Shown: one piece after another, positions 10,574 through 21,481 of the stretch | Layout: every line of letters begins with the position of its first letter | Position numbering within the stretch: the first letter of the stretch is position 1 | Assembly: GCA_022828595.1 (NCBI GenBank) | Contig: JAKGHH010000004.1 | Coordinates: 58,381,421-58,445,420 of the forward strand | DNA: 64,000 nt | Origin: Nelumbo lutea | Lineage: Eukaryota > Streptophyta > Magnoliopsida > Proteales > Nelumbonaceae | Reading direction: 5' to 3' | Notes under the pieces: model-generated | Told to the model about the DNA's origin: nothing | What the model saw: only the letters and a program-made list of their open reading frames with translations | Databases searched by the model: none | Position numbers and translations under genes: made by a program

Positions 10574-12399
10574 CAAGGTTTAAAATATCAATGTCAATGG
10601 AAATGTCGCTTACTAAAATATAGGACAAATGTTGGAAATGTCGGAAATGTCGAGGGGAAATATTGTAAAAATTAGAGACATTGTGGAAATATGCAATGAT
10701 ATTTTGTAAATTGATAAAAAAAAGCATTAATACATTATTTCTAGACTATTATCTTATTCCCAACCATTATATAAAGCTAAGAAACTAAGATCAATAACAA
10801 ATTATTAAATGACGATTTACTCATTTATTATGCATTTTGATGTTTTTACAAGGTTATCCGATATTTTCTTTTCTTATTTTTAATTCTGATTTATTAAAGA
10901 TTCTAATATATTTATTTTACACTAGTAAATAGAAATTCATTTTTTTTCTGATTTTTTAAATATTAAAGCTATAGTACATTATGTTTTGTTATAAATTTAA
11001 TAAACTGATTCTCCTTTATGTAGCATTAAGATTATGATAAATTCTGATTTCTTGTAAAACTTAATGAATTTGTTATGATTTTTAATACTAAATTTATAAT
11101 AAATTATGATTTAGGATAAAATTTAATAAATTTATTCTGATCTTTTATATTAAATGTAGAATATAATTTATTATAAAATTTAATAAACATTTTCTGATTT
11201 TAATAAATATTTTAAAAATACTAACTAGTTAATATTTTATTACTTGAAAAATATTTTATGTTTTATATTATAAAGTAATTAATTTATTCTTTTGTTTTTA
11301 TTTTTTGTTAATTCTTTTTTATAAATATTTTATAAAAATACTAATTAGTCAACATTTTCTGATTTTTATTTTTGTTTTCTAATGAATATTGTAATTTTAT
11401 CTCAAATATTAATTTTCTTATTATTTATTCATTTTAGTGGCTTTTGTAGTGAGGGTCTATATTATTGTTGTAGACCTTCATGTACTGTAATAAGAGTGAA
11501 ATAAAGATTCTATTTATAAGTTCTCATTTATGAGTCTATAATATTACAGTAGACCCTCTTGCATTGTAACATGTTTATATAAAGGTGTTTTAAAGATTCC
11601 ATTTTAGGGCTTGCTATTGTGATAGTCTATAGGCTTCCATAGACCATCATGGATTATAACAAGAATTTAAAGTTTAAATAAACTTAAGGCTGAGGTTTCA
11701 ATTTCATTTGAATGAACTTCAGCTTCCTCAAATGTCGAGAGACAGTGTGTGTCTACAACCAATGAGCAACAAACCAGCACTCAATGATGCCCTTCAAGAA
11801 AAATAGAAGATGACGAAGAGCATCCTCCTTCTTGACCTTGAGTTCACACCTTCCGTTGCCTTCTCTCTCTCTCTCTCTCTCCTTTTTTCCTAGGTTTTTC
11901 ATGGATATTCACCATGAGAGAGAAATAGGGTTATTCCATATCTAAATCAAGATGAGAGAAATTTCTTCAAAGTTTCATAAGCTGAACGGCCTGCTTCCAA
12001 GAAAAAGATATTTCAGTGCGTGACCACTCTTGTGCTTGGTTAGATCCTGAAGTTGTACTCCACTTCCAGGTACACAAGCAAAAATGTAAAACCCTCTTCT
12101 TTTTTTTTTTTTTATAAAAAAACCCTCTTCTTTTTCCCCTTTAACATCTCCTTTTGTTTGATATGAGATGTTTGTAGTTCAAATATATGCTGAGTTGTTG
12201 ACATATACTTGGAAATATTTTGATATATTATATATATTTTTTTGTTTTATGGAATGATATTGTTAGCATTTACCGAGATGTTTGAAATATCGGCTGACAT
12301 TGTATTTTTTTTTTAATTCGGGTAAAATTTTGCCGCTGGGTCTTGACACCAACATATGTCGGGCGACATTTCTGACATTTCATGACATTTTAAACCAAG
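10574..12399. mobile_element. hAT-like element of 1.8 kb with 8-bp target duplication
   Basis: It begins caaggtttaaaatatc and ends gacattttaaaccaag, a 16-bp inverted repeat with three mismatches. Flanks are gtttagag (10,566-10,573) and gttgagag (12,400-12,407), an 8-bp duplication with one or two differences. Subterminal gaaatgtc and gacatttc repeats mark both ends. No transposase frame is visible: the interior is very AT-rich with a ct microsatellite near 11,865. It is therefore non-autonomous. It sits in the LINE, just downstream of the ORF1 remnant. Confidence 0.82.
12088..12136 (-). mobile_element. Short poly-T/poly-A insertion with direct repeats
   Basis: aaaaccctcttctttttt-like text occurs on both sides of a stretch of about 13-18 bp of t followed by ata. 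This fits a minus-strand tail-only retroposition or slippage duplication inside the hAT element. The homopolymer makes the exact edges uncertain. Confidence 0.4.
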
Positions 12400-12487
12400 G
12401 TTGAGAGGATGAAGTTGGATTTGGAAGGGGATAAAAAATTCAGTGAAAGAAAGGGAAGGGGAAGGAAAGGAGGTAGATAAGAAGATA

Positions 12488-13415
12488 ATGAAGAGATTTA
12501 ATCATATGTACAGCCGAACCCTATAAGAAGGTTGGGCGAAATTTCAAAATTTTCTTTACTCCCACCTGGGAATCTTATTCCCAATTTAGAAAACTGCATT
12601 TTCAAGGTTCGTTCTTGTAACCAATCCAAACCAAATTAAGGGAGGGATATACCTGATACGGAATGCATACAAGAATGCTCCTCCCAACATAGGTGTTCAC
12701 TCCCAAAGAGAGTACCAAATCCTCCCTCCGTTGAAGATGACACAACTTAGGGTGAGGCAGGATCAACGGGTAATTCTTCACCAAGAACTAGAGATTCTTC
12801 AGCAAGAATCGAATGGGACAGTGAGCACAACTTCTAGATTGTTTCTTCTCGCAAGAAACAATATCAAGATCCAATATTGATCGAATCCAAGAACTGGAGA
12901 TCCAACAGGGTGGGCGGCAAGAGCAGGAAGAAAAGGAGCAGAAGGCAAGAGCAGTCTAGTTGTGTTGTCTTCTCTCTGTATTCAGCAAATGTCTCTCTTG
13001 ATGTTCGCCCAGCTCTCTTGTTTATAGCCTTAAAGAGACAACTTCCTAATCCCATTAGTAGTTTTCTAATCCAAATCTTTTATTTGGATCTTGACTCTTT
13101 AAGTGATAAGGATAATCCCTTATCTGCAGATTAATATTAGCTTTCCTAATCAAATTAGGAGTTCCTTTGATCCAAATCTTTATTCGGATTTGGACTCTTT
13201 AAGTGGATAAGGATAATCCCCTATTTTATCTGTTGATCCAAATCCCAGATCCGCCCCTATTTAATTAATCTAATTAACCCAGTTCAAAATGAGCTTTTAG
13301 GCCCATTAATCTTTCAGGCTCACTTCCGCTTTAATGCTGGCCAGCTTGGCTCTCTTTGTATGGCGTTGGACCCTATCATTGATCTACACATCAGCCACAT
13401 GGGTTCAACCTAGCC
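12488..13415 (-). mobile_element. Copia LTR fragment inside the LINE
   Basis: The sequence matches the minus-oriented Copia LTRs of the 28-62 kb region. It starts near the LTR 3' end (gagatttaatcatatg, then gccgaaccctataagaagg), has the gaagatgacac, ctgagagac-like and atttggatctt blocks, and reaches cattgatctacacatcagcc. It is closest to the plus-oriented fragment at 48,144-49,039. The LTR start is missing and I see no target duplication. The LINE endonuclease region is missing at the same place, so a deletion or recombination removed both. Confidence 0.8.
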
Positions 13416-13478
13416 TCTCTTTGTATGGCGTTTATCAAATATCTCTTCATTGTTGATTGGGAAGAACATTGGGGAGAC

Positions 13479-14344
13479 TAGTGATTTAAAGGTGCGCCTC
13501 AGGCTCGCTTAGGCACACATGCGAGGTGCATTTTGGGGTATGCGCCTTGCCTAGGTCCTAGGCGCACCTCTTTCAAAAGGCGTGCACCTGGTGCACCTAG
13601 GCGTGTGCCTAATGTGCCTTGCGCCTTAGCCAAGGCATGTGCCTTTTTAAAATTTTGCGGTTTTTGCTTTTTTTTTTTGAGTCCAACGGCTAGGCTGGGG
13701 GCTTCGCCCCCGAACCCCCGAACACACCACTCAAGGCAAGCCCGAACAAGTCTATGTTAGGGTTTGAAATTCTTATTTCTCACAAAAATTAATGATTTTA
13801 CAACTTTAATTGCCTTTTAAGAAGATATTTTATTGCAATAAATGAATGAACAACATAAGCAAATAGGGGGTTATTATTTTTGATGTGAGAAATAAGAATT
13901 TCAGACCCTAACATAGATTTGTTCCGGCTTGCCTCGAGGGGCGTGCTACAAAGGCGACTAATAGAATGAAGAATGCAATATGTTTTACATCACATTAACT
14001 ACTTGAAGCAATGCAATTAAGGAAAAAAGAGATTGTGGGTTTTACATGCTTGAAAATGCTTTATATGTTTGCTTTTATTTTTAAATTTTCATTTGAGTAC
14101 ACTTTACATGTTATGTTTACGTATTTTAATTTTAGATAATAGGTTTTTAAAATCATTTATTTTGAAGTTTTAAGTTTATATTTTTATTAACATTATGTTT
14201 AATATTTTTTAAATTTTTTGCATTTTCTAATTTTTTTTTGGAATTTTCTGCCTTTTTTTTTGTAATTTTGCGCCTTTCTTAAAATGGCACACGCCTCACC
14301 TTGCGCCTTGCGCTTTTTTTGCACCTTGCGCTTTTAAAACACTA
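13479..14344. mobile_element. Complete 866-bp hAT-like non-autonomous element
   Basis: The ends are tagtgatttaaa and tttaaaacacta, an inverted repeat with one mismatch, and the flanks are perfect 8-bp copies of ggggagac (13,471-13,478 and 14,345-14,352). The TAGTG start and 8-bp duplication point to the hAT superfamily. Inner arms also pair: the text around ctatgttagggtttgaaattc (13,752 on) returns inverted near 13,890-13,920. Subterminal gcgcctt and taggcgc motifs are dense. No transposase is encoded. Removing it restores the LINE reading across the endonuclease end (VDWEEHWGD then LVSRTLPRVTFDHWPVLI). Related ends are at 1-200 and 4,766. Confidence 0.93.
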
Positions 14345-14352
14345 GGGGAGAC

Positions 14353-17300
14353 TTGGTGTCAAGGACATTGCCTAGAGTTACCTTTGATCATTGGCCAGTA
14401 TTGATAAGTAAGCTTGAGCCTAGGAATAGAGGACCTACCACCTTCAGATTTGAGAATATGTGGTTGTCCCAACCAAGTTTTGAGGAAAAAGTAAAGGAGT
14501 GGTGGTTAGGAAGCAACCCAAGGGTTAATTGGGAAGGTATGGAATTTCATTGGACGCTACACAAGTGGGTAAAGGAAGGTGATAGGAACACAAAAGTTTT
14601 TCATGCTATAGCTAATGGTAGGAGAAAGAAGAACCTCATTTCTAAGCTAGTGATTAATGGTATAACCTTAACCCACTAGCAGATTACAGATTGAAGGGGA
14701 TTTTGTGGACCACTTCAAGTCCATCAATAGAAGGCCTCTGTCTAGCAGATTATAGATCGAAGGTTTGGAGTGGTCTAGACTCTTGGAAGAGTCAATGGTG
14801 TGGTTGGAGAGAAGTTTTGAATTAGTAGAAATAAGGATAGCCATATTTTCTATGGATAGATCCAAGGCACTTGGTCTTGATGGCTTTACGATGGCTTTTT
14901 ATCAAGACAGCTGGGAGATACTTAAGGATAATATTCAAAGAGTTTTCTGAATTTTTTGAAAGAGGGCTATCAATCCAGGTCTAAATTCTACATTCCTTGC
15001 TTTGATTTTGAAAAAGGGAGGGGCTTGTCATCCCAAAGAGTTGAAGCTCATCAGTTTGGTAAATAATCTATAAAATCATTGCCAAGGTGTTATCTCGGAG
15101 GATTAGAGAGGTGCTACCCTTAATAATTTCCCTGAATCAAGGTGCCTTTGTGAAGAACAGACAAATTGTGGATCAAATCGTGATTGCAAATGAGAGTGTG
15201 GAAGACTTCAAAAGAAGTGGGAAGAAAGGGTTGGTGTGCAAATTGGACCGTTGGTGTGCAAATTGGATCTCGAAAAGGCATACGATTTGGTGGACTGGTC
15301 GTTCTTATTGGAAGCCCTAGAGTCCTTTGGATTTGGGCAGAAGTGGTGTAGTTGGGTTAAAGGATGTATTAGGACATGCCACTATTCTATTTTGGTGAAT
15401 GGTAAGGTGGTAAATCACTTCCTGACTACTAGGGGCATTAGGCAAGGAGACCCCCTTTCTCCTTTCCTTTTTACCCTATTGCTGAAGCCTTAGGGAAGCT
15501 CATTGAGAGGGCATATTCTAGAAACTTGGTGAAAGGTTGTAGGGATAGGGTCCCAATAATCCATCTACAATTTGCTGACGACACAATTCTTTTCTGTGGT
15601 GGGGATGAGGTAAGTTGGGTTGGTAATTTAAAGCTAGTGATCAATGTGTTCGAACAAGTGACTAATTTCAAAGTGAATTTAGATAAGAGCTAAGTGATTG
15701 GCATTAATTTGAGTGAAAGTGAAGCAGAGGAAAGGGCTCGAATTTTGGGTTACGAGATTGCCCATTGGCCATTGATCTATTTGCGGCTGCCACTAGGGGA
15801 TAACCCAAGTAAAAAGAGCTTTTGGAATCCAGTGATTGATAGGTTCACTAAAAGGTTAGCCTCTTGGAAGAAAAATTACCTTTCCATGGGAGGCAGGATA
15901 ACTTTGATTAAGTCAACAGTGGCTAACCTGCCTATTTACTTTTTGCCTATGTTTAAAATGCTTGAGGGAGTATATGGGACTTTGGAAAAGTTAATGAGAG
16001 ATTTCTTATGGGAATTAGGAGAGGAGAAAAGGGATTATAGAGCCGGGTGGGATATAGTTACAAAAACCAAAAGTGATGGTGGACTTGGTTTAGGTAATTT
16101 GTAGAAAAAGAATGAAGCTCTATCGGGCAAATGGATTTGGAGATTGACGTTGGAGAGGGATAAATTGTGGGCTCAAGTTGTCTTACGTATTCATGGGCAA
16201 GCGGCGGATGGTTGGGACACGGGAGTATCATCTAGGGCTACAAGAGCTTCTCCTTGGAAATTCATTCATGCCATACTTCCTTTTTTCCTTCCTCTAATCA
16301 GTTATGACCTTTGCTCTGTTAACCTTGTGAAATTTTGGGATCATGTTTGGGTGGGAAACACACCGTTGAAAGAGCTATTCCCTTCTTTGTATTCTCTTTC
16401 ACGTTTTAAAAATGAGCCAATCTCCACTTTTCTCACCACTTCTAATTCAACTATTGATTGGAACTTGGGTTTTAGAAGGGTTCTTAGAGACTTTGAACTG
16501 AACCTTATTTCTGACCTGCTCAAAATCCTACTTGAGGTGGGTATTGACCCCTATAGGAGGGATAATAGGATTTGGGTCCCTTCTTCTTCAGGTGTCTTCT
16601 TGTGCTCTTCTTTTTTCAAAGAATTGGCTCATTCCCCACCTGTTTTTGGACAACCCTTCCTAGTTTTGGAAGTTTGGGATAGACTAATCCCTCCTAGAAT
16701 TAGTGCTTTTTGTTGGGAAGCCTTCTTAGAAAAGTGTAACACTTGCAACCTACTTCAAAGAAAAAGGCCTAATTGGTGTTTATCCCCGCATTGGTGCATC
16801 CTTTGTAAGAAGAATGGTGAGACTTGCCATTGCTTATTGGTATTTTGCCCATTTATTTAAGAGATATGGTGTTGGCTTTTCTCTCTTTTTGGTTGCAAGT
16901 GGACCCCCCCCCCCCCTCTAAATGTACAAAGCTTGTTCCATTCTACTTCAGTTAGGGGGTTGAAGAAGAGGGAAAATTCTGTGGAGATGCATAAGAGCAG
17001 CTATATGTTCGATAGTTTGGGAGGAAAGGAATCAAAGGACCTTTCATGAGAAAGAAAGAAATAAGGGTGCCATCATTGAACTAATTTCTTTAAGGGTGGC
17101 TCATTGGGCTAAGACAATGAAGCTCTTTGAAAACTACTTAGAAGGAGACATCATCAGGAAGTGGAAAGAAGTGGCTTGGTCTGCTCCAATGAAGATTTCA
17201 TCTAACCCAATTTGGTCTCCTCTAGCTTTGGGGTTCACTAAACTGAACTTTGATGGTAGTAGCGAGGGAGAAGGTCGAATTATTGCCATGTATTCTGGTT

Positions 17301-17520
17301 CTATTGGATGGGGGGGGGGTTCTCTTAGTGCTGAAATATTGGCTGTTTTGGAAGGGGTAAAAAGAGCCCAAGAGTTGAATATCAGAAAACTAATGGTGGA
17401 AGGTGATTCTAAGATGGCTACCAATTGGTTGCAAAAGGACGATTTTAGTTTGTGGAAATTTCTAAATGAGAAAAAGAAAGTTAGACAGTTCATTTAAAAC
17501 ATGGAAGTCAAGTTTTAATG
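14353..17520 (+). pseudogene. ORF2 of the 7.8-17.7 kb LINE (reverse transcriptase, zf-RVT, RNase H)
   Basis: Domains in order: the last part of the AP-endonuclease domain (LVSRTLPRVTFDHWPVLI, 14,353 on); linker; reverse transcriptase with MDRSKALGLDGFTMAFYQ (14,850), LISLNQGAFVKNRQIVDQIV (15,120), LDLEKAYDLVDW (15,264), GIRQGDPLSPFLF (15,432) and catalytic QFADDTILF (15,568); the zf-RVT-like region with WDRLIPPRISAFCWEAF and CILCKKNGETCHC (16,670-16,850); and RNase H with LNFDGSSEG and AEILAVLEGVKRAQELNIRK (17,245-17,390). In-frame stops, a 20-bp duplication at 15,233-15,270 (gtgtgcaaattgga twice) and C and G runs near 16,904 and 17,311 break it. Known role of the family: nicking and reverse transcription at the target. 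Confidence 0.88.
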
Positions 17521-17726
17521 GACTAAGAGGAGTGCCAATTCCCTGGCAGATTCATTGGCCAAACAAGCGGTGGGAAGAGTCAACCTTTTCTAGGCAATAT
17601 TGTAAATTGAAATGCACTTATTGGGAGGTTTAAGAGTTTTTACCCCTCCTATTGTATCTTTTTCTATTAATATCTATTAATAAAAGTTTCTGTTATTTAT
17701 CAAAAAAAAGGTAGAATGATAGAATG

Positions 17727-18430
17727 ATCTCTTCGTTATGAGTTAGACCTCTATTTATAGGGAGAGATCCCGAGGTCCTGAAAGGAAAGAGCCAAAGGTG
17801 TTTAACTCGCAATAGGAAAGGGAATCTTCGATTCGGTGTCAGTTTTCAGGGAACACTGCCAGGGTTTCGTCACGTGTCTTATGAGATATATCTGAGGTGA
17901 GGCTTCCTTTTGTCTAAGGATTCTCATAGTACACGTATGCTACTTCCTTTTGTGAGCCTCCTAGACTGACATGGCACGAATGACTTCTATACTAATCTAC
18001 GTGTCTTTTAATCTCATTAGGTGCTCCGTCACACGCGACGTTAGTGGATTACGTGCTTCTTCATTTGTCTCCGACCTGCGATGGCCTTGAGCTCATTGCA
18101 GACTCGCGGTAGTGCTGAGCTCATCATAGGTGCGTGATGACTTCGTGCTCATCGTAGCCTCGCAATGGCTTTATGCTCAACGTAGGCTCACGATGGCTCT
18201 GAGTTTGTTTTTGTCATTGTTGCTTTGGATTTATTGCAGGCTTGTGGTGGTCTTGAGTTCATCGCAAGATCATTTTAGGCTTTGAGAACATTGCAAGTCT
18301 GTGCAGGCTTTGAGCTCGTCACGGATGTTTGTTGAGTTATGAGCTCGTCATGGGTGTTCCTATGGTATTGGTTTAGCACCTTCTGTGCCACCACACTCGT
18401 GGTGATCAACATATACCTACACCTTCCTTT
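17727..18430. other. Non-coding stretch with degenerate internal repeats
   Basis: No coding frame is recognisable. Between about 18,050 and 18,360 variants of the phrase gagctcatcgcaggctcgcgatggct follow each other at irregular spacing, suggesting an old short-unit repeat array. The start has ctctatttatagggagag, a TATA-like string reminiscent of an LTR promoter, but no LTR ends were found. This is the DNA into which, with the stretch left of 7,806, the large LINE inserted. Confidence 0.45.
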
Positions 18431-20630
18431 GATGAGGATCTTCCAAGGCCTAGAAGAGAGATCAGGTGGGGATACACGATAAATTCATGAGGGTGAACAA
18501 AGGGTATTATCAGAAACGGGAAGATGTTCTCAACTTAACTCAATTGTAGAACCTTCCTTTCAGTCCTCTTCTCAAGATGTTCCCAACAAATGATAGATTA
18601 TTGTGTTCAAGATTCCTTTGCATGCATGGAGTCTTCAAACCTTCAAGGCAGTGGGAGATCTGTGTGGAAATTTAGATTTGTTGACCCTAAACAATCTCAC
18701 GGAGAAACTTGGTTGCTACTTATATTTTAGTCTAAATTGATGAGATCCACTGTGTCTCGATGTCCTTGCCCCTTCGATTTGTTGGCAAAAGGTTTGACTT
18801 AAGGTTGGTAGTAGAAGGTTTGTATCCAAGAAGTTGAATCGAAAATATGAAGAGATGAAAGGAGGAGGCCAAGAAGGTCTATAATGTAGGGGATGGGTGC
18901 AAGGTTGAAGACAAGGGTATTTTTGGAATTAAAAATTTTAATGGTTCAATTGGGGATTTTTTGTTGGGTTACATTGAGTTTAATGTTCGAAGAGTCCCAA
19001 AAAGAGCTGAAAGTGGTGGGGCCCATGCGATATCAAATGAAGTTATTATGGAGATAAATAGGGTTATTAAGGGTGTTTCTATAGTAGAAGGCGATAACGA
19101 TATGGGGGGCTCCTCCTATGGGAAATGTGGAAGATGAAAAAAAGGAGACTTGGGGTGGTTAAACTGTTAAAGAAAACGTGGCTTCTAGAACTTTAGAAGA
19201 CGAGGAGGTATTTCGATCTGGAAGAGGCGTTGATGAGTTGGATAAGGTTCGTGTCTCGAGAGCTAGGCTTCCTAATAGAGACAAAGTGATTTCTAAGAAG
19301 CATTGCTGCAGTTTAAGGGTTTGAAACAAGAGAAATTTCGAAGAGTCAAATAATCTGGCTTTCATTTCAATATGAAAATATTGGTAAGTGGCTCTCAAGT
19401 CCAATTGACGAGTTTGCTCATGTGTATTTCAAGAAAGGAGCTCAATGCGACAGGTTTGAGAATATCTCTGATTTAAAGGAACCTTGTGATTGAAGAAAGG
19501 AGGTAAAAAGGCTTGGTCTGCAAATAGGTAAAGTTATTTCTTTTGATGATTTCTTCATCAATCTACCTCCTAACTTGTCTCAGCCATGGAATTTGGTTGT
19601 GAAGGATCTATACGATGTTTGTTTAGGAGGCCAGGAGGGAAGGGAGGAGGGTTTGAAGGAAGCAATAAAGGAATCAGCAAGTTAGGAAGGAGAGCGCAAG
19701 GAAGGGTGGAAGAGGTTGGTAGGAAGGAGGTGCCGATAAGAGATCGAAATCTAGTTGCTGTGCTGAGATTTTGGAAGAGGCTTGGGACAATGATGGGGAT
19801 TCTGGTTAGTCAACAGAGTATGAGGAGTTTCAAAAGCTTGAAGTTTTAGTTGGGAGGATTGGAGTTGATTTAGGTCGGTTAAGAAGCGTGAACAAGGAAG
19901 GAGACGTTAAACATTCAGAAGGATTGAAGAAAGCCAAAGAGACAAATAAGTTCCATTTTGTTCATGTGTTGAAGGTTTTTTCAAGGCTAAAATTCGGGTT
20001 GATTGGGGTGGGTCCTTCCAGTAAATATAAGAGAGTCTAAAAGAGGATAGATTAAAAGTTTTAGATCCTAAGAAGAAAGGTGATGAAGGAGGGGGGTGTG
20101 GGGAAGAGTTTCAAGCTGAAGCGGGTGAGAAAACGTTGACTTTGGCAAAGGAAGGTTTGGAGGTTAGGGTAGGGTCAAGGAATACGGAGGAGGGAGGTCG
20201 AGTCGGTGATAGTTGTCTTGCTTTGGCTCAACAAGCTGGAGAGGAGGGGGGAGGAAGCAGAGATTAAGAGACTGGTTGATAGGGAGGTTAAAATTGGCAA
20301 GAGCTTAGGTTTATTTTTCTGGGGAGGTGAGGTGTTCGCTAGAAGAGCTTTTGACATATTTGAAAAGAGCAAAAAGGAAGAGAGAATGAAGAAGTTGGTA
20401 AGTGAAGGAGGCAAGATCTGGGATGAGGACGATGATGGTTACAATGAGACGTTTGAAGCTGAAGATTAGGTGCTTTTGCACTGTTGGGGAGGGGGGGATT
20501 GTTTCCATCATGTTTGATCGTGTTTTTGTTGTACTTCTGTATCTGTTTTGGGTGTTATCTTAGCACTGTCTGGTTGTAATCAGTTTTTCTTTTTATCAAC
20601 AAACTTTTTATTCTTACTCTTGAAAAAAAA
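18431..20630 (+). pseudogene. Probable LINE ORF1-type remnant with 3' untranslated end
   Basis: Purine-rich, highly charged broken frames run through this stretch (for example KGIFGIKNFNGSIGDFLLGY near 18,920 and an 87-residue frame at 20,206-20,469 rich in E, K and R). It ends with a T-rich tail, ttattcttactcttgaaaaaaaa, at about 20,630, the style of a LINE or other retroposon 3' end. No diagnostic domain is intact, so ORF1 identity is an inference from composition and context. Confidence 0.4.
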
Positions 20631-20633
20631 CTG

Positions 20634-21092
20634 GGCCCCTCTGGTATTAGAGGGTTGTTTAGAAATAGTAAAGGCAGAACTATTGGTCTATTTTCAGGCC
20701 TCATTGGAGTAGGTGACTCCTTAAGGGGGCTGTGATTATGGCTGTCATGGAGGGGACTGCACAGGGCAAAGGATATGAACACAAGGAAGCTGATTCAAGT
20801 CTGGTAGTGGAGTGACTGCAAAAGGAAGAGAAGGGACTCTGGGTTTTTAGTAATGAAAAGAAGAGATTCAGGTGGCTGACACAAAATATGGACATGAAAT
20901 TCAGTTGGGTTAAAAGAATCGCAAATGGGTTTGCTGATGTATTAGCAAAACAAGGGGTGGGAAGGAATCAACTATTCTGGGCTCAATTGTAATAGCAAAT
21001 TTCTTTCTGGAGAGTTAAGAAAGTGTACCTCTCCTAATCTTGTAATTATCTTTTCATATTTCTAATGAAATTCTGTTATTGATCCAAGAAAA
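20634..21092 (+). pseudogene. 5'-truncated LINE: RNase H domain and tail
   Basis: Broken frames read KGRTIGLFSGLIGVGDSL, MAVMEG, FRWLTQNMDMKFSWVKRIAN and GFADVLAKQGVGRNQLFWAQL, then a stop. That is the RNase H end of plant LINE ORF2. The 3' untranslated region ends aatgaaattctgttattgatccaagaaaaaac. Only the last 460 bp of the element are present, a typical 5'-truncated copy. It is the LINE nearest to the GT8 gene exons. Confidence 0.75.
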
Positions 21093-21481
21093 AACAAAAA
21101 AGGACTTGTGGACTATATCCTAAATTAACCATGTTTTTCTGGATGCATGTCCATATTGTGGACCATTGGGATTGTTAGATAAGCAAATGATACTGAAGTC
21201 AGGCTTAAAATTATGTTTTGACACTTAAAAGTTTAAATACAAGTCACAATTAGAATGATGGACTCAAAATACTTATTCCTTTCTGTATCTGGGTTACATA
21301 GATTATTTCACAAATAACTTCTAATACTAATTCTTTTGTGCCCCTCATCTTATATCTTTAATTACATCTTTCCTATGGCATGTAAGAAAGGACATAGCGT
21401 ACAAGTATATAGGGATTCATTATGTCAAGTTCTTACTTGTCTGTGAAAGTAATATGTGCTCACATTCCCTTACCATAGCAG

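Larger units (their letters stand above)
7806..17726 (+). mobile_element. Nearly complete L1-type LINE with 16-bp target duplication and nested insertions
   Basis: gtagaatgatagaatg occurs at 7,806-7,821 and again at 17,711-17,726, directly after a 3' end reading gttatttatcaaaaaaaa. Between them lie ORF1 remnants (7,961-10,508), a short endonuclease end, and ORF2 with reverse transcriptase, zf-RVT-like and RNase H regions (14,353-17,520). Removing the hAT elements at 10,574-12,399 and 13,479-14,344 and the LTR piece at 12,488-13,415 leaves about 6.25 kb, close to a normal plant L1 length. Most of the endonuclease domain is missing, so a deletion accompanied the LTR piece. Numerous stops show it is old. 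Confidence 0.85.

Noticed and set aside
16900..17320. C and G homopolymer runs (16,904-16,917; 17,311-17,320; also 2,461-2,472) as regulatory G-rich elements
   Set aside because: They lie inside decayed LINE coding sequence and are best seen as slippage expansions.
18870..20470. A possible host protein-coding gene in the purine-rich frames
   Set aside because: Frames are short and broken, have no splice pattern that joins them, and the stretch ends in a retroposon-like tail.
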